Assembly: GCF_000002865.3 (NCBI RefSeq)
Contig: NW_001865044.1
Span: 640,564-668,677 of the forward strand
From: Monosiga brevicollis MX1
Lineage: Eukaryota > Opisthokonta > Choanoflagellata > Craspedida > Salpingoecidae
Length of the DNA stretch: 28,114 nucleotides
Direction of reading: 5' to 3'
Part shown: positions 1 to 10,812 of the stretch, piece after piece
How the letters are laid out: each line of letters begins with the position of its first letter
Position numbering within the stretch: the stretch's first letter is position 1
The notes under the pieces: generated by a model
What the model was told of the DNA's origin: nothing
Databases searched by the model: none
What the model saw: only the letters and a program-made list of their open reading frames with translations
Translations under genes and position numbers: made by a program

Positions 1-119
1 GGCACGGCACGGCACGGCGGGAAAGGGTGCCAAAAGGTTGCGATCGGACCGACCTGAAGGTGATTGTCATTGTTGTTGCGGGCAGCGTGCAGATGCATGG
101 CGTCTTCGATCGAGCCCAT
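1..119 (-). CDS. Possible 5' end of a leftward gene (partial)
   Basis: An ATG at 119-117 lies in a very good start context (CACCATGG) and opens a frame beginning MGSIEDAMHLHAARN. The frame is open to the left edge. A plausible splice donor (CTTCAG then GTCGGT) follows position 54, which would make a 22-codon first exon (54-119) of phase 0. No domain can be recognised in so short a piece. The long microsatellite-rich stretch to its right would then be its upstream region. The alternative is that this is chance coding in an intergenic region; the start context and clean phase-0 donor are the only support. Confidence 0.4.
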   Translation of the reverse strand, partial: MGSIEDAMHLHAARNNNDNHLQVGPIATFWHPFPPCRAV

Positions 120-500
120 GGTGCAGATGAATGGGGCAGGCTAAAGCGTGGAATAGGCTATTAAGACCACCTAAAACATGAGTATAAGCAAGGTGGCGGG
201 GGGGTGGGGAAGGGGGCAGGTGAGATGCACATGCGCACACACAAAGCAGCCGGCGCTTTCTTCTTGCAGCGAAACGGGACCCGATCAAAAGGGCTGAATG
301 GATCTGATCGCCGTGCACACGACCCCAACGCAAGAGGACAAGCTCATCGGGGGCACATGACCACCCAAGCTTGTCCACATTAGCTGGATTAGATCCTTCC
401 AGCGCGCCCATCAACGCCCAAGAAACACAATGGCAGCCGGCATCGTCGCAAGAACGAGCGCGCGCGCGCGCGTACCAACCGAAACGCAGAAATCGATAAT

Positions 501-577
<77 letters not shown>

Positions 578-633
578 AGAGAGAGAAGAGAGAAGACAGA
601 CAGACAGAGAGACAAAGAAACAGAGACAGAAAG
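501..633. repeat. (GA)n-rich microsatellite
   Basis: About 130 bases are almost pure GA dinucleotides, interrupted by occasional CAGA and AAGA units. The tract is a polypurine strand and flows directly into a (CA)n run. Confidence 0.95.
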
Positions 634-657
634 ACACACACACACACACACACACAC
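634..657. repeat. (CA)n microsatellite
   Basis: A perfect run of about twelve CA dinucleotides directly follows the GA tract. Confidence 0.95.
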
Positions 658-821
658 CCAGCCGCATACTTTGGGATGTGATTCTAACCTTTTGCTTCCT
701 TCTCTCTCTTCTTCTGTTCCTCGCTCCGGATCTGGTGCTCTGCGGGCTTAAACGCTCATGCTCTCTCGTATTGACCTGGCTTGTCTGGTTCAGGCTCTCG
801 CTGACCATCCGCTGCTGTGCG

Positions 822-1152
822 ATGTTCGCTGATACCGTCTGTTTGCAGGAGGGTAGGAAAGGCGTCACGCACGCATCTGGCCCGGAGGCAGGGAGGAGGG
901 GGGCGCGCTACCAAGCCAGCTGCTACCAGGTGCATGAGGTTGCCCCTAACCTAGATGTCGTAATCGAGACATGGCTCAGACTGTCAGCATTTCTGGTCTT
1001 TTTTGCAGGCACGCAACGTGACGTGTCGTGGTTTTGACAGCGGTCTTGAGGGCTTTGATTGGGTTGGTGACACGGATGTGTCGGCGTTGAGAGATCGGGC
1101 ACCATCACCACCACCAGCGCAGACCAGCAGGCACATGAGCTCGACGCGATGA
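822..1152 (+). CDS. Weak candidate: small two-exon protein or 3' end of a gene
   Basis: Two segments can be joined in phase 0. The first is 822-929, starting at an ATG and ending CTACCAG before GTGCATG. The second is 1009-1152, after an acceptor with a T-rich lead (TTTTTTGCAG), and ends in TGA. The joined product is 83 residues and is not recognised; its second exon reads ARNVTCRGFDSGLEGFDWVG at the start and then becomes proline- and serine-rich. The first exon could instead begin at the acceptor-like TTTGCAG near 848, with further exons upstream. The good acceptor and the non-repetitive second exon are the reasons for listing it. No homology supports it. Confidence 0.25.
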
Positions 1153-1174
1153 GCATCAGAGCTCGCCGCCGGAA

Positions 1175-1260
1175 TGAAGAAGGAAGAGGGAGAAGAAGAA
1201 GAAGAAGATGAAGAAGAAGAAGAAGATGAAGAAGAAGAAGATGAAGAAGAAGATGAAGAT
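1175..1260. repeat. (GAA/GAT)n trinucleotide-like repeat
   Basis: An imperfect purine-rich repeat of GAA units with GAT interspersed. In one frame it reads as runs of lysine with methionine, and the antisense reads as leucine runs. Neither looks like part of a real protein. Confidence 0.9.
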
Positions 1261-1427
1261 AAAGTATGACAAGATGCAGAAAGTCGGGGTGACCCAACGG
1301 GTTTTAGTCTTAAACAGACACCTATTTTATGTGTCTACTTTTCACGTTTTTTTGCGATCTGTACTTGTCAGACAAAAGCGTCTATTACCAAGTGATATGG
1401 TTATGTCAGATAAAATGTGCCCTCGCA

Positions 1428-1450
1428 ACACACACACACACACACACACA
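1428..1450. repeat. (CA)n microsatellite
   Basis: A perfect CA run of about eleven units in the spacer upstream of the SH3 gene. Confidence 0.95.
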
Positions 1451-1757
1451 AGCGGTCACCGCCCACTTTTGACTTGCGACGGTGACGCCTCTGAGCTTGA
1501 CTGCTGCGCCGTGTCGCGTCACGTATCGCTCTGTGGCTTGACCTCTGCTCAGCCGCAGTCAGATGGGGGCTGGTTTTTATGGGTATACATGAGAGATATA
1601 CAGGATATGAACTAGCCTCCACCGAGTTGAGTTTGACGCAGCTGAAGTAGAACACTGCCAGCCAGCCAGCCTCTGTGCCCTGAGGGCCGTGCTCCTTGCG
1701 TACCCCGCATCGTGCACACGTGCTGCTCCGCCACCCGACCTGGGTGGGCGGTTCATC

Positions 1758-1912
1758 ATGTCTCCAAGCACTGAACGCCTGGAGGTTGTGGTGCGCAAGC
1801 GGTTCAAAGCGCGCCATGATCACGAACTCAGCGTACGCAAACACGATCGAGTCCTCTTCCTCGACCACATGAACGAAGCCTGGTATGTTGACCTTTGCCG
1901 ACAAAAGTTCCA

Positions 1913-1945
<33 letters not shown>

Positions 1946-3747
1946 CACGCACTGCATGCCCGTGCAGAAGTGTCTGAGGCCCTGATCCTTCTTGAATGTT
2001 TGGCTGCACGGTTAACATCTTACCGCTCGAAACAATCCATCTCAATTTCACGGGCCCCTTCCTTGTATTTGACCCCTCTCCACTGTCTGCCTTCCACCCC
2101 CCACCCCTCTTCAGGTCACGTGTCAAAAATGAGCAAGGAGTCAGCGGCGCTGTTCCCACAAAGATTCTCGTCTTCCCAGGCGGAACAGTTGACCCCTCAA
2201 CGGCCGCATTTGCCAACAGAACCCGATCCCAACACCGCCGAGCTAACCGACCTGGACCCAGCGCACGGGATGCCACTTACGATGATGACTACGATGATGA
2301 CGACGACTTTGCTCCTCCGCCCTTACCAGCTGGCCCGGCCCCAGATTTGCCCAGAGGCTACGGCTTTGAGGAGGAGGATGTCGACGACCAGCGAGATGCC
2401 TCTTTCGCCGCCCGTCGCCACCGCCATCGCCCTGATCGCCGAGACAAATTCAACTCGTACAACTCCCAGGCGGGTGCGGACGACGACGATGAGGACGATG
2501 ACCCGCTGCAGGTTCGACGACCTGGATCGTATCAGAAACAGACAGCCGACTTTCGGCGCCCGAATGGCCCTCGTGGCGAGGATTCAGATGAGGACGACGA
2601 TGACGCCGACCTCGTCTCGGAACCCGTCAACATGCGCCAAGCCCCGGGTGCCCGCCATCCCGGTCGTGGTCCTCCCAAGGGCCGCGGCCGTGGACGTGAC
2701 AACCCCGCACGCTTGCCCACCAACCGTCCTCCCAGCCGTGAAATGCGCCCGCCAAGCCGAGGCCCGCCGTCTCGGGATCATTATCGCCCCGATGGCCCTC
2801 TGTATGATCGTGATGGCCTTCCCATCTCACCTCAGAGCGGCTATTATGATGACCCTGGTCGCGATGAATATGATCCACGAGGCAATTATGGGGGATACCG
2901 TGACCGCCGTGATCGTCGCTCCGACCCCAACTATGGCCCACAGCGTGCTAGCTACGGCGGGGGCGGCGCCATGATGGCTCCCACCATGGGGGACATTGGA
3001 CGTCCCACAAGCTTCATGATGCCCATGTCCTTCCCCATGCCCATCATGCAGCCCTACATGCCCATGGCTGCCCCCATGCCTTATGGTGCCCCGCCCATGC
3101 AGTATCCACCCATGATGCAGCAGCCCCTCTTACCGAGCATGAATACAGGCATCAGCCTCAAAGACCGGTTTAATCAATCCCGCGTTGACGCCCTTCGCAG
3201 CGGTCTACACCGCCCCCTCCGCCCCGATTATGACGAACCAGATCCCGCCTCCAACAAGCCGACCCGCGCTGGCCCCCCCAAAACCACAGCCTCCGCTCCT
3301 GCATCTACGCCTGCACCGCCCTCGAGCGCTGTCTTGCCCCCGCCCCCGCCCCCGCCCCCTTCTGCCAACGCCGGCGCCAGCGCTGCTCCTGCCGCTCCGC
3401 CCCCACCACCTCCGCCTCCGCCACCGCCACCGCCACCGTATGTAGCTCGTTTTATTGCAACCTGCCGAGTGCACTCTGACAAGGCTCACGCATCTCCACT
3501 GTCTCCCAATGACACTGATGCAACATGCACTGGCCTCTCACCCGTTCGCTTTCCTGCTCCTTGACTTGACCTGTTGTGCAGACCGGAGCCGGTCGAGGTT
3601 GTGGGTGTGGGCAAGGCCAAGCCTCAACAAAAACTCAAACCTTCTTTGAACCAAGGAGCGGCTTTTCAACCCGTTGGCGAGCTCGTGGCCAAAATTGCGC
3701 AACGCAAAAATGGCAACATCATGGATCGGCTCAAAAACCTCCCATAA
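1758..3747 (+). CDS. EPS8-type SH3 protein with acidic, RG-rich and polyproline regions
   Basis: Exons are 1758-1882, 2115-3437 and 3582-3747, giving about 537 residues. The first intron splits a tryptophan codon inside an SH3 domain (residues about 8-60). The joined domain carries ELSVRKHDRVLFLD and then W, GVSG and VPTKIL. In the last strand the usual NYV is replaced by KIL, the same tyrosine loss seen in the EPS8 family (VPNNIL), whose SH3 prefers PxxDY ligands. After it come Asp/Glu runs, an RG-rich segment (GRGRGRD), a Met/Pro-rich stretch, and polyproline runs that could bind profilin or other SH3 domains. The last exon ends in a basic helical tail (ELVAKIAQRK), perhaps actin-binding but not a clear WH2. 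EPS8 proteins cap and bundle actin. No PTB domain is seen here, so this is either an SH3-only relative or a gene missing upstream exons. The start at 1758 is the first in-frame ATG before the domain. Confidence 0.8.
1914..1942. repeat. Intronic (CA)n microsatellite
   Basis: About fourteen CA units lie about 30 bases downstream of the GTATGT donor of the first intron of the SH3 gene (intron 1883-2114). The intron also has a long pyrimidine stretch before its acceptor. Confidence 0.95.
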
Positions 3748-4091
3748 TTTTTTTCTTTGTTTTTGTTTTCTTCCCTTCCTCAACGCTGCCCTGTGATTAA
3801 CCAATATGCCCCACTCGACGCCACTGCGTGAGCGCCGTCTCTGCCCTTGCTGTCCTCTTGACAACAATATTTTAATGACCGTGATACTACAATGTGACAG
3901 TGACCAACATAGCACACATTTCAACCAGAAGCACGTAGGGCATTTCACGGCACCCTTCGATCGATCGATAGCATCGATTCTGATATCCAAAACTTAATTG
4001 ACTAATGTGCTGCCCTGGCTGAGCAATTGAATACATGACATTATTGCATCTGGAGAATAGCAAGAACGTGGCGGTAAATGCCAAGCCCCCA
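3748..4091. other. Convergent intergenic region
   Basis: It holds the 3' flanks of the rightward SH3 gene and the leftward DCDC1-like gene. The stretch is T-rich just after the SH3 stop and AT-rich around 3860-4050. No coding exon is seen. Confidence 0.6.
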
Positions 4092-7000
4092 TTACTCATC
4101 AATCACGCTCATTGCTTCAGAGTCACCAACACCCGAATCGGCCACGGGTGGCTTGGCAGTCGATGTCGAGCTCTTGCCACCGACGAATGGCTCGCCGGCC
4201 GACGCCAGAACCTGCAATGCGCATGATGGAACCATGATGAGATGCCGTGCGACGATGCAGACCTAGCATGAGCCAGAAACCAACAACAACAACAAAAACA
4301 ACACACACACCATACACGTTTCAATCCGAGCCAATCGTACCTCTTGATTCGTGGCTAGTTCTTCGAGGGAGTGCACCAACTGACCCTGCAGGGTGTACAA
4401 ACGCCGAACGGGATTCATTCGTAATTTTTCGGTGCAGTCCACTAACAAATCCTCCAACGAACGGGCCATGCACAACAGCGGCGGTGCATCCCATGCACCG
4501 TTCCGCCGCGCCAGGACACGAGCCATCGGTCGCACAGGTTTGGCCAGGCGCTGAAAGAGATCCGGGTCTCGAGGTTGCGAGGCTTTGGCAATTTTGGGGC
4601 GCCCAGCCTCGTGTACAGCCAAGTCAATTTGCCGCAGACGCGCCTTAAACTGGGTCATGCGCTCAGCCACCGCTTCCAGATCCAGCTTGTTCGAATCCAG
4701 TTCTGTTTGCAGTGTGTCGAGACGGCGCCCCGTGGATTCGGTGGCCTCCTTCGCCATCAAAGCTTTCAAATTCTTGCGCTGGCTTTTTAGCGCCTGTGCT
4801 TCCTCCTTGCATCGTGCAAAGGCCCCACGCAGCTCCTGGCGCTCTTGACGCAAGGCATCGAAGCACGTTTCGGGTCGTACAAACGGCTCTCCGCACGAAA
4901 CCCACAACTCTAGATCATTGGCGTCCGAGACATGCTTTTTGCCGAGGCTGCTCAAGCGCTCTACAGGCGTCCCGTCACGCAAAAAGAGAGCCCGAGCTGC
5001 GTTGGCTAGATTTAACAGCCCTAAGATCCATGCCAACAAAATGCTGTGTTAGTTTCGAGTTGCCACAGAGAGGCACAGATTTCTTTCGCCTTCTGAATGC
5101 AGGTACCCCTGCCCCAAGCACGAAGGCACAGGGCAAGAGGGGGGACACTGCGCAGAGGAAATGGTCAACGTACGAGTTGCTTCACTCAACAAGAAGGCCA
5201 AGCTTCGCTCGTCGCTTTCCAACACCACCACAACCCGCTTGGACCGTGTTTTAAGCACCTCGCCGTTCTTGTACAAAACTGTCTTGAGGCGACGGCTCGG
5301 TTCGAGCGAGGACGTTGGAGCCGATGCTACAAGGTACGAGGATCTCGTGTGACACCAAAGCAAGATCGGCAAGTCGAAGGCAAGCATGCAAGAGAGCAGC
5401 AACATACGTTTAATGTGCACGGTACGACGATCTAAAACGCCGACAAGACGGCCCAGATAGCGATCCCAGCGCGCCAAAGCCTCCTCGGCATCCTCCACAC
5501 TGCGCAACGTGACCCTCGCACCCAAAGGCACGGGCTGTGGGGGTGCAAAGACCCCCTTGGGTCCACGCAACCCAAAGCGCGATTCAATCTCAAGAGCTCG
5601 GTTGCGATTACTACACACAAATGACTGCACGCCAAGACTCAGCGAGTGGGTCGAGGATGAGCCATTGTGGCCGCTGTTCTCGGCACAAGCCGGACAACTA
5701 AGCAGGCAAAATACCCGGCAGTGAGCCAAACCGTGACGAACAACAACAAAAAAGTGGTGGGCACAAAAGTGGGGCAAGGAGAAAAAATATTCCGCACATG
5801 AGATTATCTCGGGCATCAAGGTAGGCCAGTTGATCCACAGCCTGTGCGCCATGGAATGCGGCTGAGCACACGCCAGCTTGTTGTAGCAACCCTGGCAAGG
5901 AAGCCCCGGGTAATTGAAGGCGGAATGTAGCCCGATCCTTGACGGCCCGCACCAAGCTCATACGATTCTGCAAAAACCAACAAGCGGTGCTGCTGCATGA
6001 GTACACATGGGCAAGTATTCGCAGCGGGCAATCCCTATCACTACCCACGCACCGTGTTGCGATCCAACAGACAGAGGCGAGCCTCGCCATCAAAGTCCTC
6101 GCCCGCAGCAGCTTCAGCTCGTGCTTCTCGACGGGCCCAACCCAAGCAAAGATTGGCATCCATGGCACTCACAAAGAGCCCGTCCTCAACAATCCATTTT
6201 TGTCCAGGCTCGTTGAGCGCCAGGGGTTCCAGCGTGATCGTGGCTCCAGCCGCCACCTCGATTGCCGTCAGACAATCGTCGCCAACCATGAGCTGCCGCT
6301 GTGGCTTAAGCACAGCCTGGAGGGCGGCCTCCTCGTCCGTTGTTGTCGTGAACGTCGAGCCATTGCGCTGCGCAAAAGTGGCAATGCTGTCGGCAGCGGC
6401 ATACGCCTCGGCCACTTGGCGCAGGGCCCGAATTTCACCCTCGAGCAATTTGGTGGCCCGCGTGACGGCAGGACCAGGGTGCCACGGCTCGCCACAGCTC
6501 ACCTGCAGCACCACGGCTGAGTCAAATGTCTCTGGGTCTGTCACCGCCGCACCCCAGGGCGTGAACAGCTGGCGACTTGCGCCCGTCAGCTGTGGTAGTG
6601 CAGCATCACACTTGACCAACAGCAGCTCAAGCCGCCACTCCTGGCGCTCATCACGCTGCTGAGTGAGTGAATCGGTCATGCTGACGGCCCAGTCCGTACC
6701 GAGCTTTTTGCTCAGCCAGTGACGCGTGTCCTTGGGCAGGCTTGATGCCAAGGTCGCGGGCGCCATGGCATTACCCACGGTATTGCTGCGCCCACGCTCG
6801 CCGGCACTTAGAGGCAACACCACAGAGGAGGGTTCGGCGCCGGGGTTGACATTGGGTACAACCTTGAGCTTGCGGTGGTAGAGATGCCTGTCAAAGCGAG
6901 CCGAGCTGCGCTGCGTCGGCCAGGGCGCCTTGCCCACGAGGAGGGCCTCAAGGGGTGCTGGCATTTCCGCATTCCACTGACAGTTGGCGTCGCAGGGCCA

Positions 7001-10000
7001 CATGAGAGCCTTTTCAATCCATCGCCGATCCTGGTTCACGTCCCGTGATTCTTTGAAGAGTGCCACCTGGTCGAAGCGATACGACTTGAAGGCCCACCGC
7101 TGCCGCTGGCCCACTGCGGTTGCGGGTGCTTCGACGGCTTGTACCGACAGCACGACATGGTCTGCGCTAGAGCCATCGGCGCCGACAGCGTCATCCGCGG
7201 TCCATGCCACGCCACCCGAGGTCGGTGGGCTGCCATTGCCGTCGCTGTCCTCGTCTTGTTCACCGCGCTGGGTTTGTCCGTGGTCATTGTTGGTACTAGA
7301 AAAGCCCATGCTGGTGTTTTCGTCAGCGTGTTTCAACGCCACATCGACGGTTGCCGAGAGAGTCAGACCAAACTCTGCGTTGGCTGCCGTTCGAATTGTG
7401 CCATCGTCTGCAAAGAACCAGAGTGCATTCAAGTTACTTGCCGCCGCTTCTCCAAAGCCCACCGGCAAGGGAGACGCAGGAGAGTCGGCAGCCGGGTCAC
7501 CTAGCACGGTGAGGACCATGGAGGGACACAAGCGCGAGGATATGAAGCACAGAGTCGGCCCTTCAGTGGCAGTACGCAACGGTTGCACCTGCCAACGCTG
7601 GAGTAGGTTTGACTTGTCAGCTAACTGGCGCAGATGAAAGGCCACGCGCGGTTGGAAGACGGCCACCTCGCGCTCGCGACGCAGCAAGAGCATGGCCGTG
7701 CTGTGTGCCAACGGCTTGAGCCGTTCGAGTGCCTCCGTTCCCACGGTTTTGGCGTCGTACTTGAGAGCTTCGGGTACAGGCTCGTCGGCCGCCAAGAGAG
7801 CAAAGTTGTTGGCATTCAGTTCGTCATCTTCGACCACGTCAAAGTGCTCAACAAACATGGGATGCGGCGAGTTCGAGCTCTCGCTCGTTTCGGGTGTGGG
7901 TGTCTCGGTGTCGGAAGCAGTGGGGGCTCTGACCAAAACCTGTCGGGCGCCCGATAGCGAGACCCCCAACACCACGTCCTCGTAAGGGACAAAGGGTTCG
8001 CCACGCGAAACCCAGACAGTGTTGACCTTGCGCAACTGATGCACCTTGCGTAGCTCGCGTCCTGATTTATCAAAGAGGCGCTTGGCTGGTCCACCCAAAT
8101 CAAGAAGGCTGTCGATGCGAGCCAGCAGCAGAGCAAAGACGCCCTGGGCATCTTGAGCACGCCGCTCGGCCTCCCCGACATGAAAGGTGAAGGTCCGACT
8201 GTTTTCCGGGCGGGCAGGGAGACCATTGGGCACGGCAGCGAGGTACAGGGCGGGCCGAGCATCGACGAGCGTCGAGTTGGGCTTGAGGCGCGGGATGGAG
8301 GCGGCTAGCGGCGGCTCGGGCCCATCAGCGACGCTCTCTAACAAGGTCGCTCGACAAGCAAGAAGGTAGCGGCGCGACTCCTGTAGGCGATTGGTCTGCA
8401 GGTCCAAATCTCCGAGAGCCGCTTCTTGAGCCTCGTAGCCCGAGATGATAGAGTCGAGAATCTCTTTGCGTTGCTCGCACTGCTTGATACGCGCATCAAG
8501 GCGCTGGACATGATGTTGGATGAATGCGAGGGGCCCGCGAGTATCAAAGGCCTCGGTGCCTGCCACAACCCAGAAGGGTCCGGCCACGCGGCCGATAACG
8601 TACTGCAGCGCTGGGTGACACAGGGCGTGCAGATCACCAGTGGCCTCTCGGATGACGTGACCATCAAGGGCAAAGAGACGAGCGGCTGGCCCACTGAGAG
8701 CCAGCCGACGGGTGCAAGCGTGGAGTACGTCATCCAGGGAATCGGGAAGAAGCAAGGCGGTGCCGTTGATGCCCTCTCCAAGGTTGAAAAAGGTTGCGCG
8801 AAGCCGACCGGCTTGATCAATGGAGGCAGTGCAGCGCCCAGCAGACAGAGGCCGGGAGTTGGCGGTGCGACCGTGCAATCCGGAAGAGAGGCCAACAGAT
8901 GCCGAGAGGGAGGCTGTGGGCCCTAGTCGACGGCGATGCTCGGCCGCAACGCGGGCAAAAGGATCCGCAAAGGGCTCGCCGAGGCTCACGTAAACGATGG
9001 CATGGGGTTCCAGCAGTTGACAATCCTCGGTGGAGAGGAGCTCTTGGCCCGACTCATCGAAGAGACGGCGGGCGGCAAAGGGCAGGTCGAGGCGCTGGGT
9101 GCAGGCTCGCAGCAGGGCATGTAGCGTATCGCCTTGAACCCTGATGCCATGCTGATACGTTCCATTTTTGTGAGCCACACACCGCACGAGGTGGGGACGG
9201 GCCTGGTACATGCGGCGGGCTGCGGCCTCTGCGCGCCGTGAGGTCTCAAGTGGGGCTGAGGTGGGCCGAGCACGGACGGAGCGACGCAACGATTGGCTGC
9301 TAGCGCCGTTGTTGCGATGCACGGCTGAGGTGGGCCGTGAACGTCGAGAGGGAGCATTGCGCGGCAAGCGCATGGTAGCAGCATAGGGAGAATTATCGAC
9401 AAAACTGGCTCTGGTGAGGGTGCGGGGGCGAGATTGCGAGGTCATGGTCGATGTGCGGGAGCTTTGCGATGTATCTGAGCGGTAAGAAGATGGCCGCTGC
9501 GGCCGCGACGCCACAGGTATGGCCGCCGCATAGCGCTACATGGGCCCCGACGAAGACGTTGGGTAGGAGGGATGAGAAGGGATGTTGATCCACAAGCTTT
9601 GAGAACAAGGCGAGGGCCAAGACAGGCAACGGCTGAGTTCCGACGGAGGAGCGAAATAGCTCACCTGAAGCTGCTCCTGCTTTTCCCGACTGTCCAGCAG
9701 CTCATGAAGCAGCGTAGGATCCAACTACCGCATCATTGCAACAAGCCTCGGTCAAGACGGGGCGGCGAGGGCAGCGTGCTTGTGTGCGTTTTTGTGCACG
9801 TCTGTACGCGGCTGTGTGCAAGTGTGTAGAAAAGGACATGGACGCCGATCGCGGCAATGCCAGTGCTCGACTCACCTGCGGCATGATGACAGACTGTTGA
9901 TGATCCAGGTAATTCACGAGAGCCGTTGGCAGCGCAAGCTCCTGGGCAGCCCGGACTGCGTGCCACCAGCTGAGAACCCTGCCCAGCGCAGTCAGCAGTG

Positions 10001-10263
10001 CTGTGACCACACACACGCGCACACACACACACACACTTGAACCGGGGCTCGACTTGGCCTTGGCTCCAGTCGAGGACGTGGTGCGGCTCCTGTTGAACCA
10101 ACAAAACTGACATGTGCACACCCTGAACAAACACACACACACACACACTCTCAACGGGGAATGGAAGCTGTGTGTGTCTCTTGGGAATTAATGATCCAAA
10201 GCTACAAATTTGCTTCAGCCTTGAGGCGTTCGTGTCACGCCTATCCAGACTCCCGCCTACCAT
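4092..10263 (-). CDS. DCDC1-like multi-doublecortin protein with ricin-type fold
   Basis: Exons, 5' to 3' on the minus strand: 10263-10037, 9978-9876, 9724-9665, 9535-6053, 5967-5798, 5697-5408, 5326-5174, 5020-4341, 4211-4092. All join in phase to give about 1761 residues, close to human DCDC1 (about 1780). Doublecortin modules end in a recurring GEPF-type motif: GEPFADP (module about 245-320), AGPFWV (374-452), GEPFVPY (575-647), GEPWHPG (about 1096-1147), GEPFVRP (about 1455-1540) and GEPFVGG (about 1665-1735). Between modules three and four, and again after four, are stretches like a ricin-type beta-trefoil (QRW, LWFFADDG and QKWIVEDGLF motifs). Coiled coils follow modules two and five. 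Doublecortin domains bind tubulin; DCDC1 acts at microtubules in cell division and transport. The 5' end is the weak part: the first exon reads through a (GT)n run, the first intron is only 58 nt, and coding-like sequence also lies at about 10350-10430. The C-terminal five exons are well supported because each junction restores a doublecortin or flanking frame. Confidence 0.85.
10013..10036. repeat. CA/TG microsatellite at a splice donor
   Basis: A near-perfect CA run on the plus strand is, on the coding strand of the DCDC1-like gene, a (GT)n run that itself supplies the predicted donor (TTCAA then GTGTGTGT). A second CA run at about 10130-10148 lies inside the proposed first exon. Confidence 0.85.
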
Positions 10264-10812
10264 CCCCAAGCACCCTGTGCTGTCTGTACTGTACGACTGG
10301 CGCTGCCGGCGCTGCCGTTTTCACACACACACACACACTCACACACACAGATTTGCTGTTGTAGTGTTGTTGTTGTTCGACATCGCGTTGCGAGGGTGCG
10401 TGGCCTATTGTTAGATCAGCATCCTCATCTATATTTAGTCGAAGCCAGGTGGGCGGAAACAGTTGAAAAACGAAGAGAGAGAGCGCGCTTTTCGAGAGAA
10501 CGGCAGTCGAAGGTGCGATGATGGCGATGGCAGCGTTGCTCACTTGGTTCGAGGGAGATTGGGATCGTAAGGAAGAGGCTTGCTGGTCTTGAGCTCATTG
10601 GGTCTCTGTGTTTGTAGAGGGAGCCCTGGCTTGACGGCTGGGTTTGAATGGGTGGTCCAACCCCGCGTTTTCTTGGATCCGCTTCATCGACCGGTGGCCC
10701 CCGAGGCCGGCGTGGCAGCCCGCAGGGCGCCAAACGCCATGCCGGAGCGACTTGCCTGATTTCCTTAGTACCAGAGCGATTCATCGCCATCTAGAAACAT
10801 CGACACGACATC
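10264..10812. promoter_or_regulatory. Divergent intergenic region between DCDC1-like and alpha-kinase genes
   Basis: Both neighbours point away from this 549-base stretch, so it should hold both promoters. It contains a (CA)n run (10322-10350), a TATATTTA box-like sequence near 10431 and GA-rich patches. On the minus strand an ATG at 10790 opens a 121-codon frame, and a second segment (about 10350-10432) reads EDADLTIGHAPSQRDVEQQQ after a good TATAG acceptor. These could be extra 5' exons of the DCDC1-like gene. If so, its start would lie only about 22 bp from the start codon of the rightward gene. Confidence 0.5.
10322..10350. repeat. (CA)n microsatellite
   Basis: A run of CA dinucleotides with one CT interruption, in the divergent intergenic region. 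Confidence 0.95.

Larger units (their letters stand above)
120..821. other. Intergenic, microsatellite-rich
   Basis: I see no convincing gene here. The stretch is dominated by a purine (GA)n tract and an adjoining (CA)n tract. Long open frames across it are low-complexity translations of these repeats and not proteins. It separates the leftward candidate at 1-119 from the weak rightward candidate at 822 and may carry upstream regulatory sequence for both. Confidence 0.6.
1153..1757. other. Intergenic, upstream of the SH3 gene
   Basis: Apart from the GAA repeat and a (CA)n run near 1428-1450, I see no gene that can be supported. It may contain the promoter and any unrecognised 5' exon of the SH3-containing gene. 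Several CAG and TAG acceptor-like sites occur around 1630-1670, so an upstream exon cannot be excluded. Confidence 0.5.

Noticed and set aside
67-868. Long open frames on the minus strand across the GA/CA tract (Leu/Ser- and Cys/Val-rich)
   Set aside because: They are translations of dinucleotide repeats, with no complex sequence or good start context.
923-1297. Leucine-rich minus-strand frame
   Set aside because: It is the antisense of the GAA/GAT repeat and shows only low complexity.
6984-7637. Plus-strand open frames of up to 217 codons across 5939-9144
   Set aside because: They are antisense shadows of the large DCDC1-like exon, which has doublecortin motifs on the minus strand.
10425-10790. 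121-codon minus-strand frame as an independent gene
   Set aside because: There is no recognisable domain and it occupies the divergent promoter region. It is kept only as a possible 5' exon of the DCDC1-like gene.
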